A DNA stretch of 64,000 nucleotides from Novosphingobium sp. G106 (GCF_019075875.1 NZ_JAHOOZ010000001.1:5867501-5931500), one strand, 5' to 3'. Shown: positions 24,890 through 32,753, numbered from the stretch's first letter. Translations and numbers: made by a program. The notes: generated by a model not told the origin, from the letters alone.

Positions 24890-24911
24890 CTGATCGGTGG
24901 TGCGCGATCAG
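24890..24911. promoter_or_regulatory. Inverted repeat CTGATCG-N8-CGATCAG in the SphA-like 5' leader
   Basis: Seven-base perfect arms immediately upstream of the ribosome-binding site at about 24883-24888, placed to act as an operator or a leader hairpin. Confidence 0.35.
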
Positions 24912-24935
24912 GATGGGCGGGGCGAAAGCTCTGTT

Positions 24936-24951
24936 GCATCAGGAATAACCC
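24936..24951 (-). promoter_or_regulatory. GGG-N5-CCT-GATnC dyad variant upstream of the SphA-like gene
   Basis: On the minus strand GGG-TTATT-CCT-GATGC, 57 nt upstream of the start at 24878. One half-site base differs from the consensus. Confidence 0.4.
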
Positions 24952-25016
24952 TCGATTGTCGCGACGCGTCACCGAGGGGAATGTGCGGCATTGGTTGTCA
25001 GGCGCGGGAATGCTGG

Positions 25017-26075
25017 TCAGGCAGCGCGATGGGCCGGGATATGTCTAGCAGGACGTTCCCAACGTTCGCCGCCAAGAATCCTGCGATAGAGTGCGAGGTA
25101 ATCCTCCGCCATCCGGTCAACGGAAAAGCGCCGCGCGACGGCGGCGGATGCTGCGCGGCGGTCGATCGAGGCGACCCGATCGATGGCCGCCGCAGCGTCT
25201 TCGAGGTTTTCCACGAGGAAACCGGTGCGGCCGTGGTCGATGATCTCGGGCATCGAGCCGCGGCGCATGGCAATTACCGGGGTGCCGCAGGCCATCGCCT
25301 CGATCACCGAAAGTCCGAAGGGTTCGGCGAAATTGATCAGGTGCAGCAGTGCATGGGCCTGCCCGAGTGCCCGCGAGCGCGCCTCGCCGCCGACCGCGCC
25401 ATGATAGATCACCCGATCTCCGTCGATATCCGGCAGGATCTCGCGCTCGTAGTAGCCCTGGTCCTGGATAATCCCGTAGATGTGGAGCCGCCGGCCCACC
25501 GCAAGCGCCGTATCGATCGCCTCGCGCGTGCCCTTGTCGGGATGGATTCGGCCGAAATAGAGCAGATCCTCGCTGCCGATCGGATCGAGCGGGAAATCGC
25601 CGAGCGGGATGCCGTGGTGGATCGTTGCGGCATAGCGCAGGTCGGGATGCCGGTCCGCCTCGCTGATCGCGACATAATGGATGCGGTCCTCGAACGGCTT
25701 GTACATCGGCAGGATACGCTCGGACGAGAAGCCATGGATCGTCGTGACCATCGGCGTGTCGACCAGCCGCGAGAAGGCATGCGCGGGGAAATCGGCCTGG
25801 TTGTGGATCAAGTCGAAGCGGTCGGCCTGTTCGAACAGGTGTGCCAGGTGGCGGTGTTCCCAGACCTTGGCGTCGATCGTCGAATCCTCGCAATAGGGCG
25901 CAGGGACGACGCCGGCCAGCTTGCCCGTGGTCTGGCTGTCGAGCGTGGCGAACAGCGTGACGTCGACGCCGCGCGCCACCAGCGCTTCGGTCAGCAGGCT
26001 GGTGACGAGCTCCCACGGGCCGTAGTGGCGCGGCGGTGTGCGCCAGGCGATCGGGGCGAGCATGGCGATCCGCAT
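25017..26075 (-). CDS. Glycosyltransferase family 4 (GT-B fold)
   Basis: 352 residues. The N-terminal acceptor domain begins MRIAMLAPIAWRTPPRHYGP, a form common in GT4 enzymes of stress and polysaccharide loci. The donor-binding half has LLYFGRIHPDKGTREAIDTA near 190 and the E-x7-E motif in AEPFGLSVIEAMACGTPVIA near 265. It transfers a sugar from a nucleotide donor to an unknown acceptor in the cytosol. It starts 1 nt after the stop of the GH13 gene, so the two are coupled and probably act on the same alpha-glucan or glucoside. Confidence 0.9.
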   Translation of the reverse strand: MRIAMLAPIAWRTPPRHYGPWELVTSLLTEALVARGVDVTLFATLDSQTTGKLAGVVPAPYCEDSTIDAKVWEHRHLAHLFEQADRFDLIHNQADFPAHAFSRLVDTPMVTTIHGFSSERILPMYKPFEDRIHYVAISEADRHPDLRYAATIHHGIPLGDFPLDPIGSEDLLYFGRIHPDKGTREAIDTALAVGRRLHIYGIIQDQGYYEREILPDIDGDRVIYHGAVGGEARSRALGQAHALLHLINFAEPFGLSVIEAMACGTPVIAMRRGSMPEIIDHGRTGFLVENLEDAAAAIDRVASIDRRAASAAVARRFSVDRMAEDYLALYRRILGGERWERPARHIPAHRAA

Positions 26076-26076
26076 G

Positions 26077-27696
26077 TCAGCGCGGCTCCATGCGCAGAAC
26101 GAGGCCTTCGTTCGCGGCGAGGCCGCCGTCGAAGTGCCGGGTCACAATTGTCGAGACTAACGGCTCGGCGATCCGGGTGCCGGCGGGAATCTGGATGCGC
26201 CGCGGCTGTGTCCCGAGATTGAGCGCGATGAGTAGCCGCTCCGTCTCGGTATGGCGCTCGTACTGCAGCACCTCCGGATCGGACGGCAGCACTGCGAAGT
26301 CGCCGACGTTCAGCGCGGCATGGCTCCGGCGCAAGGCGAGCAGGCGGCGGTAGAGGTTCAGCATCGAATTGCGATCCTCATCCTGGGCCGCGACATTGCG
26401 CATCGACCAGTCGTCATTGAGCGGCAGCCAGGGCTCGGTCGTACTGAACCCGGCATGGGCGCTGTCGTCCCACGGCATCGGCGTGCGGGCACCGTCGCGG
26501 CCGAGGCCGAGACCGGGCTGGCGCAGGTCCTGAGGATCGCGGATGCGGTCGGGCGGGATCGTCACCTTGCCGATGCCGAGTTCGTCGCCCTGGTAGAGCG
26601 TCGGCGTGCCGCGCAGGGTCAGCAGCAGCATCGCCGCGACCCGCGCCTGGGCTTCGCCCAGCCGTCCGGCGATCCGCGGCGCATCGTGACTACCGAACAC
26701 CCAGTTGGGCCAGCCGCCCGGCGGCAGCGCGGCTTCGTAGTCGGCGATGAGCTTGGCCAGCGCCGCTGCGTCCCAGCGTGCTTCGAGCAGCTGGAAATTG
26801 AAAGGCAGATGGACGCCGGGTTTCTCCGCGCTGCCGTAGTAGGTCATCAGCTGATCGAGCGGCAGGAAGATTTCGCCGACCAGCAGGCGTTCCTGCCCCT
26901 TGGCGCCATATTGGTCGGCCAATGCGCGGAAGGCCGCGGCTATGTCGTGGATCTCGGGCTGGTTGGCCGAGTTGTGCTGCAGCACTTTCAGCTTCTCGCC
27001 CATCTCGGGCGTAAAGGCCGGGTTGGGCGGATTGTCGCGCAGGTCATCGGCCTTGATGCAGTGCCAGAGGACGTCGATACGGAAACCGTCGATGCCGCGG
27101 TCGAACCAGAAGCGAACGACGTCGGTCATTGCTGCGTTTACAGCGGGGTTGCGCCAGTTGAGGTCGGCCTGTTCCTTGAGGAAGGTGTGGAGATAGTATT
27201 GTCGTGTCTCGACATCGAATTCCCAGGCTGAGCCGCCCATGTCGCTGGTCCAGTTGTTCGGCGGGCCGCCGTCCGGCGCGGGATCGCGCCAGAAGTACCA
27301 GTCGCGCTTCGGGTTGTCGCGCGAGGAACGACTTTCGATAAACCACGGATGCTCAGTCGAGCTGTGGTTGGGCACCAGGTCCAGCAGCAGCTTGAGGCCG
27401 CGTCGGTGCACCTCGGCGAGCAGCGCATCGAATGCCGCGAGATCGCCGAACATGCCGGCGACATCGCGGTAATCTGCAACGTCGTATCCGAAGTCGGCCA
27501 TCGGCGAGGGGAAGATCGGCGATAGCCAGATGGCATCCACGCCGAGGCTGGCGACGTGGTCGAGCCGCCGGCGGATGCCTTCGAGGTCGCCGATCCCATC
27601 GCCATTACTGTCCTGGAAAGAGCGCGGATAGATCTGATAGATCACCCCGGGTTCCCACCAAGGCCGCTCGACATCCTCTGCAAATGCACCGCCCAT
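26077..27696 (-). CDS. GH13 alpha-glucosidase/amylase-family enzyme
   Basis: 539 residues from the ATG at 27696; a start at 27723 would add nine unrelated residues. The GH13 regions are in order: LLLDLVPNHSS (region I), GFRIDVLWH with the nucleophile Asp (region II), LLVGEIFLP with the acid/base Glu (region III), and FGSHDAPR (region IV, with Ser where Asn-His-Asp is usual). PWWEPGVIYQIYPRSFQDS at the N terminus is typical of oligo-1,6-glucosidase/alpha-glucosidase subfamilies. No signal peptide, so cytosolic. It acts on alpha-glucosidic bonds by hydrolysis or transglucosylation. Coupled to the GT4 gene and preceded, 48 nt upstream, by a 70-residue stress-type gene. Confidence 0.92.
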   Translation of the reverse strand: MGGAFAEDVERPWWEPGVIYQIYPRSFQDSNGDGIGDLEGIRRRLDHVASLGVDAIWLSPIFPSPMADFGYDVADYRDVAGMFGDLAAFDALLAEVHRRGLKLLLDLVPNHSSTEHPWFIESRSSRDNPKRDWYFWRDPAPDGGPPNNWTSDMGGSAWEFDVETRQYYLHTFLKEQADLNWRNPAVNAAMTDVVRFWFDRGIDGFRIDVLWHCIKADDLRDNPPNPAFTPEMGEKLKVLQHNSANQPEIHDIAAAFRALADQYGAKGQERLLVGEIFLPLDQLMTYYGSAEKPGVHLPFNFQLLEARWDAAALAKLIADYEAALPPGGWPNWVFGSHDAPRIAGRLGEAQARVAAMLLLTLRGTPTLYQGDELGIGKVTIPPDRIRDPQDLRQPGLGLGRDGARTPMPWDDSAHAGFSTTEPWLPLNDDWSMRNVAAQDEDRNSMLNLYRRLLALRRSHAALNVGDFAVLPSDPEVLQYERHTETERLLIALNLGTQPRRIQIPAGTRIAEPLVSTIVTRHFDGGLAANEGLVLRMEPR

Positions 27697-27743
27697 GCGC
27701 CTCACAACGCATGGGGGCGACAAAGGTTCGGTGATCGCCGGAC

Positions 27744-27956
27744 TTAGCCGATCGGCACGCTTACTCTCTGCTGCTTTTCATAGTGGCGCTTGAGGGCATA
27801 GCCGCCCGCCGCAGCCGCGATCAGGCCCAACGGCCCGAGGCGCCGTAGCACCATTGGCACGGCGGCACCGATCAACGCGCCGCCGGTCCCGCTGACCCCG
27901 CCGACGCTGCGCGCGACGCGCTCTCCGACGACAGCTCCGAGCAATTTACCGATCAT
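27744..27956 (-). CDS. Small Gly-rich hydrophobic protein
   Basis: 70 residues from the ATG at 27956, preceded by AAAGGAGA. A glycine-rich hydrophobic stretch of about 35 residues (VSGTGGALIGAAVPMVLRRL and LGLIAAAAGGYALKRHYEKQ) suggests one or two membrane passes with a basic C terminus. I do not recognise the family. An EcfG-like promoter (GGAAC-N16-CGCT) lies 23-47 nt upstream, and the gene leads the GH13-GT4 operon on the same strand. Confidence 0.7.
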   Translation of the reverse strand: MIGKLLGAVVGERVARSVGGVSGTGGALIGAAVPMVLRRLGPLGLIAAAAGGYALKRHYEKQQRVSVPIG

Positions 27957-27978
27957 CGTATATCTCCTTTGCTGGAGA

Positions 27979-28003
27979 AGCGCTGGAGAGGCCTTCGGGT
28001 TCC
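27979..28003 (-). promoter_or_regulatory. EcfG-like promoter of the small Gly-rich protein and GH13-GT4 genes
   Basis: On the minus strand GGAAC (28003-27999), 16 nt, then CGCT (27982-27979). One mismatch in the -10 element relative to cGTT. Confidence 0.4.
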
Positions 28004-28082
28004 AGCAGCACAGCGTGCCGCCCCGCGCGGCCAACGGTCCGGCCCGGAGAACTGCCAATTCGGCGGCGCAGTCCCACGTAGC

Positions 28083-28108
28083 GGAACCCATCGGCGTATT
28101 GGAGTGTT
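28083..28108 (+). promoter_or_regulatory. EcfG-like promoter of the 57-residue protein
   Basis: GGAAC (28083-28087), 17 nt, then TGTT (28105-28108), upstream of the GTG-started gene at 28150 and divergent from the promoter at 27979-28003. Confidence 0.4.
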
Positions 28109-28149
28109 GCGAAAGGAGGCGGACGAGGACGCCGGAGAGGATCCATGCC

Positions 28150-28323
28150 GTGAAGCGCGAACCCATCGTCGCCGTCGCCTTCCTGACCGAAGCCAACATG
28201 AAGGCCGTGGGGAACAATCTGAAGCGAATCTACCCGATCGAAGACGTCTCGCCGTTCGAGGATCTGTTGGAAAAGCTCGACAAGGCCGATCGCGAGATGC
28301 GCACGAGCGGAAGCAATCGGTAA
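28150..28323 (+). CDS. Short conserved-type hypothetical protein
   Basis: 57 residues from a GTG at 28150 with GGAGAGG about ten bases upstream; the nearby ATG at 28145 is out of frame and stops at once. The sequence VAVAFLTEANMKAVGNNLKR then PFEDLLEKLDKADREM has a beta-strand/helix pattern and resembles small proteins annotated as hypothetical in sphingomonads. Function unknown. EcfG-like elements lie upstream, so it may belong to the general stress response. Confidence 0.55.
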   Translation: MKREPIVAVAFLTEANMKAVGNNLKRIYPIEDVSPFEDLLEKLDKADREMRTSGSNR

Positions 28324-28466
28324 GACTTTCGATCACCCCCTTTAATCCATGTTATTGCCCGTCGTACTCAGCCGTGTTTCATTGACACCATCGCTTGCCA
28401 TTCCCGGCCCGCCAGCGACAGAGAGACAGTCATCGCGTGCTCCCGCCAGTGTCTGGGACCATCGTC

Positions 28467-28670
28467 GTGCCGCACTTCACGATTTTGCGAACCGATCGCT
28501 CCGCTCGCACCGAACTCACGGCGGTCACCGCCGATTCGGTGCTCCACACCATAAGTCGCCTGCATTACGACGAGGCCGACGTGTTCCGCGATGGCTCTTA
28601 CGCCTTTTCGGTCCAGGTCGGCGAAGGCGGGGTCTGGACGATTTATCAGCGCGACGAAGCAGCAGTGTAA
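28467..28670 (+). CDS. Small hypothetical protein
   Basis: About 67 residues from a GTG at 28467 (GGGA upstream); the frame is open from 28395. HTISRLHYDEADVFRDGSYA and VWTIYQRDEAAV give a balanced, soluble composition consistent with coding, and similar short proteins occur in sphingomonads. There is no domain I can name. The start is uncertain. Confidence 0.45.
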   Translation: MPHFTILRTDRSARTELTAVTADSVLHTISRLHYDEADVFRDGSYAFSVQVGEGGVWTIYQRDEAAV

Positions 28671-28732
28671 CAAGCAATTTCCCTTGCTCGCCAGCCGCTT
28701 CTGGATGACCTTGCGCGGCGAGAGGGAACGCC

Positions 28733-29530
28733 ATGAAAGTGATTTTCGGCCTGGAAGGGGAGCCTGCGCTCGTCGTGGGCGGAGGATACGGCTCGGGGCG
28801 CGAGACCGCGCTGCTCCTGGCCGAGGCGGGCGCTAGGGTGGCCATTGCCGACATCGATCGTGAGCGGGCCGAAGCGGTGGCGAAGGAGGTTGGCGGTGTC
28901 GCGGTGATCGGCGACGTCACCGATCCCGAAAGTGCCACGGCGATGGTCGACGAAGCCCATGCCGCGCTGGGCGGTCTCACCCGCGTCGCCAACATCGTCG
29001 GGCTGGTGAAGATGGCCCCGTTCATCGAGACCGATCTCGCGCACTGGGAAGCGCAGATGCGGCTCAACCTCTATTCGCAGATGTTCGTCTGCCATGCCGC
29101 CGGGCGGCACATGCTGCGTGAACGCGGCGGATCGATCGCCATGGTGGCTTCGGTCAGCGGCTACTACGGCGCGCGCAACCAGGTCGCCTATGGCATAGCC
29201 AAGGCTGGCGTCATGTCGCTGGCGCGCACGCTGTCCGACGAGTGGGCGGGGCAGGGCATCCGGATCAACTGCGTCGCACCCGACATCACCGCGGTGCCGC
29301 GGCTGACCGATGCCATGCCGATGTCCGAGCAGGAGGCCCAGGCGCGGCTCGATGCCATGGCCGCCTCCGAGGGCGTGCCGATGCAGCGCTTCGGCCGCGC
29401 GCACGAGATCGCAAAGCCGCTGCTGTTCCTGCTGTCCGAGATGTCGTCGTTCATGACTGGCCAGACGCTCGTCGTCGACGGCGGGACGATGGTCCATTTT
29501 CCCCACTCGAGCGGCGACAGGAAAGCCTGA
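28733..29530 (+). CDS. Short-chain dehydrogenase/reductase
   Basis: 265 residues, first gene of a four-gene coupled operon, start after AGAGGGA. The nucleotide-binding loop is GGGYGSGRETALLLAEAGA, atypical in place of TGxxxGxG; the cofactor-selecting Asp is in VAIADIDRE, favouring NAD(H). The catalytic Ser and Tyr-x3-Lys are in SVSGYYGARNQVAYGIAKAG. The C terminus LVVDGGTMVHF is typical. It oxidises or reduces a hydroxyl/keto group. The next gene begins on the overlapping TGATG. Confidence 0.92.
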   Translation: MKVIFGLEGEPALVVGGGYGSGRETALLLAEAGARVAIADIDRERAEAVAKEVGGVAVIGDVTDPESATAMVDEAHAALGGLTRVANIVGLVKMAPFIETDLAHWEAQMRLNLYSQMFVCHAAGRHMLRERGGSIAMVASVSGYYGARNQVAYGIAKAGVMSLARTLSDEWAGQGIRINCVAPDITAVPRLTDAMPMSEQEAQARLDAMAASEGVPMQRFGRAHEIAKPLLFLLSEMSSFMTGQTLVVDGGTMVHFPHSSGDRKA

Positions 29531-30330
29531 TGGAGCAGACGGTCGAACTGATCGAGGACGCGGCGCGCGGCGTGCGGCTCGAAGTGCTGGTGGCGGGGGA
29601 AGGGCCCGACGTCGTGCTGGTGCCTTCGGCGATGCGCGGGGCTTCGGACTTCGCCCATTTGCAGCAGGCGCTGGCCGCTGCCGGTTACCGCTCGCTCGCG
29701 GTGAATCCGCGAAATGCCGGGCGTAGCGCGGGCCCGCTCGATGGGCTGACGCTGCAGGACATCGCCGACGACATATCGCTAGTCGTCGGCCGCCTCTGCG
29801 ACGGCCCGGTGCATCTCGTGGGCCATGCTCTGGGCAACGTCTGCGTCCGCGCCGCGGCAAGCTTCCGGCCCGAGATCGCCCGCTCGGTTACGGTCATGCC
29901 GTGTGGCGGCCACGATCTTGCCGTGCGGCCCGTGGCGCCCGAAGTGATCGCCGCGATGCCGCGCTGTCATGACGAGAGCCTTTCCGATGCCGAACGGATC
30001 GAGGCGATGCGCACCGCTTTCTTCGCCCCCGGCAATGACCCGTCGGTCTGGCTGGACGGCTGGTGGCCGCAATCGGCGGGAGTTGCCGGCGCGATCGGGC
30101 GGACCGATCCTGCGCTGTGGTGGCGGGGCGGCGAGGGGCCGATCCTGATCGTCATGCCGCTCAACGATGCGATGATGGCTGCGGAAGCGGGCCGGGCGAC
30201 GGCAGAGGCTTTGGGCGAGCGGGCCAGCTATGTCGAAGTCGACAACTGCGGCCACGCAATCCTTCCCGAACAGCCCGAGGCCGTCGCCCGGCACGTGATC
30301 GCATTCCTTGATAGACAGGAGGGCCGCTGA
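29530..30330 (+). CDS. Alpha/beta-hydrolase fold protein lacking the nucleophile Ser
   Basis: 266 residues, start overlapping the SDR stop by one base (TGATG). Alpha/beta-hydrolase order is clear: VVLVPSAMRGASDFAHLQQA (oxyanion region), SLAVNPRNAGRS, then the nucleophile elbow VGHALGNVCVRAA, with Ala100 where Ser, Asp or Cys is expected, and a late NCGHAILPEQPEAVARHV supplying the His. The elbow substitution implies that it is not a conventional esterase. Relatives with a GHAFGN-type elbow exist. It may bind, isomerise or hydrolyse by another mechanism. Coupled to SDR and LLM genes. Confidence 0.88.
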   Translation: MEQTVELIEDAARGVRLEVLVAGEGPDVVLVPSAMRGASDFAHLQQALAAAGYRSLAVNPRNAGRSAGPLDGLTLQDIADDISLVVGRLCDGPVHLVGHALGNVCVRAAASFRPEIARSVTVMPCGGHDLAVRPVAPEVIAAMPRCHDESLSDAERIEAMRTAFFAPGNDPSVWLDGWWPQSAGVAGAIGRTDPALWWRGGEGPILIVMPLNDAMMAAEAGRATAEALGERASYVEVDNCGHAILPEQPEAVARHVIAFLDRQEGR

Positions 30331-31205
30331 TGGCGAGCGAGTGGAAGAAGGCAGGCCGGATCGGCGTCTGGGCATCGGATTTCCGCTTCGGCGATCCGGG
30401 CTTCGTTCGTGAGGCCGCAGCGGAGCTCGAGGATCTGGGCTACGGCACGATCTGGTTTCCCGGCGGCCGCGGCGGTGACCTGCTGGAGCGGATCGACCTG
30501 ATCCTCGATGCGACGCAGCGCTGCATCGTGGCCACCGGCATCCTCAACATCTGGATGCACGAGCCGGCGGAAGTCGGCGCCTGGTGGCGCGGCCTCGATC
30601 CGGCGTGGCGGGAGCGCGTCATGCTGGGCCTCGGCGTCGGCCATGCCCTGGCGATCGGCGAGGCCTGGCGTCAGCCGCTGACCAAGATGGCGGCCTACCT
30701 CGATGGTCTCGATGCGGAAGGCGTCCCGGCCGGGAGCCGCTGCATCGCGGCGCTCGGGCCGAAGATGCTCGACCTGTCGCGCGATCGGTCGGCGGGTGCG
30801 CATCCCTATCTGGTAACGCCTGAACACACGGCGATCGCCCGCGAAAGGCTGGGGCCAGACGCCTGGCTCGCGCCGGAGCAGGGCGTTGTCCTCGACAGCG
30901 ACCCGACCAGCGCCCGACAGAAGGCGCGCGAGCAGCTTTCGAGCTATGCCCGGCTGGCGAACTATCGCAACAGCTGGCTGCGGCTGGGTTTCGACGAGAA
31001 CGACATCGAGACGCTTAGCGACCGCCTGATCGATGCGCTGTTCGTCTGGGGCACGCCGGGGACGATCGCGGAGCGGCTTTCCTCTCATCTGCAGGCGGGG
31101 GCCGATCACGTTTGCCTGCAGGCGATCCTCGGGCCGATCGGCACGAGCGATCCGGAAACGGCCCGGCGCATCTGGCGTGAACTTGCGCCGACGGTACTCT
31201 CATGA
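30330..31205 (+). CDS. F420-dependent-type LLM-class oxidoreductase (TIGR03620-like)
   Basis: 291 residues, TGATG-coupled to the preceding gene, with AGGAGGG upstream. The bacterial luciferase-like TIM barrel is recognisable: RIGVWASDFRFGDPGFVREA, LGYGTIWFPGGRGGD, IVATGILNIWMHEPAEV, LGLGVGHA, GAHPYLVTPEHT and the closing GTPGTIAERLSSHLQAGADH. The LVTPEHT and APEQ elements point to the TIGR03620 branch usually assigned F420. Cofactor use is family-based inference. It should carry out hydride transfer on an alcohol, ketone or unsaturated ring in the pathway run by the SDR. Confidence 0.85.
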   Translation: MASEWKKAGRIGVWASDFRFGDPGFVREAAAELEDLGYGTIWFPGGRGGDLLERIDLILDATQRCIVATGILNIWMHEPAEVGAWWRGLDPAWRERVMLGLGVGHALAIGEAWRQPLTKMAAYLDGLDAEGVPAGSRCIAALGPKMLDLSRDRSAGAHPYLVTPEHTAIARERLGPDAWLAPEQGVVLDSDPTSARQKAREQLSSYARLANYRNSWLRLGFDENDIETLSDRLIDALFVWGTPGTIAERLSSHLQAGADHVCLQAILGPIGTSDPETARRIWRELAPTVLS

Positions 31206-32257
31206 GCAGCACGCTCGTCGCGCCGCGGACGCGGGATCTCGATGTCCTAGCGGAACAACTCGCCGGCTGGCTCGGCGCGCGGATGCCACAGGTCCGGGAC
31301 ATCGCCATCGGCAATCTGACCTATCCCTCGGGCGCCGGCATGTCGCACGAGACGATTCTGTTCGACGCAAGCTGGACTGAGGGCGGCCGGACGATCACCG
31401 AAGGTCTCGTGGTGCGGGTCAAGCCGACCGCCAACATGGTCTTTCCCGACGATCTGTTCGATGCGCAGTACCGGGTGATGCGGCTGATCCACGAACGCGG
31501 CTGGGTGCCGGTGGCCGAGCCGCTGTGGCTGGAGGAAAGCGATGCGGTGATCGGCGCGCCGTTCTTCGTCATGCGCAAGGTGCAGGGACGAGTGCCCGTC
31601 AGCCGCCCACCCTATGCCGAGAGCGGCTGGATCGCCGACGCCACTCCGACGCAGCGTGCGCGGCTCTGGGAAAGCGGCGTGCGGACGATGGCGACGATCC
31701 ACATGTTGCCGGTGGAACACTTCGCCTTCCTCGAAGGGCCCGAGGGCGCTCGCTCAGGCCTCGATCAGGAGTGGGACAAATATGTCCGCTTCGTCGAATG
31801 GATCAGTGCGGACCGCCGCTGGCCGATCCTCGACGCCGCGCTCGCCAACCTGCGCGAACGCTGGCCGCTCAACCAGCCGCTTGGGCTGGTCTGGGGCGGG
31901 GCCGAAATGGTCAACATGATGTTCGACGACAATTTCGAGGTCATCGCGGTGATGGACTGGGAGCAGCCTTCGCTCGGCGGGCCGCTCAACGATCTCGCCT
32001 GGTGGCTTACTATGGCCGACACCAAGCACGGCCCGGCTTCCGGGCGTCCGCCGCTCGCCGGCCTCGGCACGCGCGAGGAGACTATAGCGCTATGGAGCGA
32101 GGTCACCGGCCTCAGCGCCGAGGACATCGACTGGTACGAAGATTTTATGGCGCTCAAGCTGCGCTGCCTCTCGGTCAGCACGGCCAAGGTCTGGGGTGTG
32201 GAACCGCCAGACCAGCGCTCGCTGGCCCGGCGGCTCAATCTTCCGATCGCGGACTGA
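31202..32257 (+). CDS. Phosphotransferase (APH/choline kinase-like) family protein
   Basis: 351 residues, overlapping the LLM gene by ATGA. Kinase-like fold: nucleotide-binding N lobe with VVRVKPTANMVF (about 80), APFFVMRKVQGRVPVS as hinge, GLVWGGAEMVNMMFDDNFE, in which GGAEMVNMM replaces the usual HGD-x-x-x-x-N catalytic loop (Gly-Gly-Ala in place of His-Gly-Asp), and AVMDWEQPSLGGPLNDLAWW with the metal-binding Asp. Because the catalytic-loop Asp is not evident, phosphotransfer activity is doubtful. Such proteins commonly sit beside acyl-CoA dehydrogenases and catabolic SDRs rather than in resistance loci. It ends 1 nt from a convergent gene. Confidence 0.85.
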   Translation: MSSTLVAPRTRDLDVLAEQLAGWLGARMPQVRDIAIGNLTYPSGAGMSHETILFDASWTEGGRTITEGLVVRVKPTANMVFPDDLFDAQYRVMRLIHERGWVPVAEPLWLEESDAVIGAPFFVMRKVQGRVPVSRPPYAESGWIADATPTQRARLWESGVRTMATIHMLPVEHFAFLEGPEGARSGLDQEWDKYVRFVEWISADRRWPILDAALANLRERWPLNQPLGLVWGGAEMVNMMFDDNFEVIAVMDWEQPSLGGPLNDLAWWLTMADTKHGPASGRPPLAGLGTREETIALWSEVTGLSAEDIDWYEDFMALKLRCLSVSTAKVWGVEPPDQRSLARRLNLPIAD

Positions 32258-32704
32258 TTACTTAGCCCGTTCGACCACGACGACGGGAATCTTGCGGTCG
32301 GTGCGCGACTGATAGACGTCGTAGTTCGGCCACTGCCCGAGCGAAGCTTGCCACAGCTCCTCGCGTTCGGCGCCTTCGGCGATGCGGGCCACGCCCGCGA
32401 ACTTCTCGCCCTTGATCTGCATCCTGACGTGCGGATCGGCCTCGACGTTGAGATACCAGATCGGGTGCGTCGGCGATCCGCCCTTCGAAGCGATGATCGC
32501 ATAGCGGTCGCCGACCTGCTTGTAGATGATGGCGATGGTCCGGTCCTCGCCCGACTTGCGACCCTTGGTGGTCAGCAGGCAGGCGGTCGCGCCGTTCCAC
32601 ATGTAGCCAATCTCGCCGTCGGTCTCGCGGTACTTCTTCACGTGCTCGTCGCCGAGCAGCGTGAGGTCGGTGCCGATATTGCTGCGTGGCGGGGTATCGC
32701 TCAT
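32258..32704 (-). CDS. Nitroreductase-family deazaflavin-dependent (DDN/DUF385-like) protein
   Basis: 148 residues. TKGRKSGEDRTIAIIYKQVGDRYAII followed by SKGGSPTHPIWYLNVEADPHVRMQI is the DDN/DUF385 signature, a split-barrel fold that binds F420 in actinobacteria. TACLLTTKGRKSG holds the phosphate-binding Lys. It would reduce or bind a substrate with a deazaflavin. It directly follows the P450 on the minus strand and is back to back with the LLM operon, so two F420-type proteins are present in one locus. Confidence 0.88.
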   Translation of the reverse strand: MSDTPPRSNIGTDLTLLGDEHVKKYRETDGEIGYMWNGATACLLTTKGRKSGEDRTIAIIYKQVGDRYAIIASKGGSPTHPIWYLNVEADPHVRMQIKGEKFAGVARIAEGAEREELWQASLGQWPNYDVYQSRTDRKIPVVVVERAK

Positions 32705-32753
32705 GTGGTTTCGTCCTCTCGCGGGGGGTAGGTTCTGGAATGAAATCTCGGGC

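Noticed and set aside
31202..32257. Aminoglycoside-resistance gene
   Set aside because: The context is catabolic and the catalytic loop is atypical; the family includes many non-resistance proteins.
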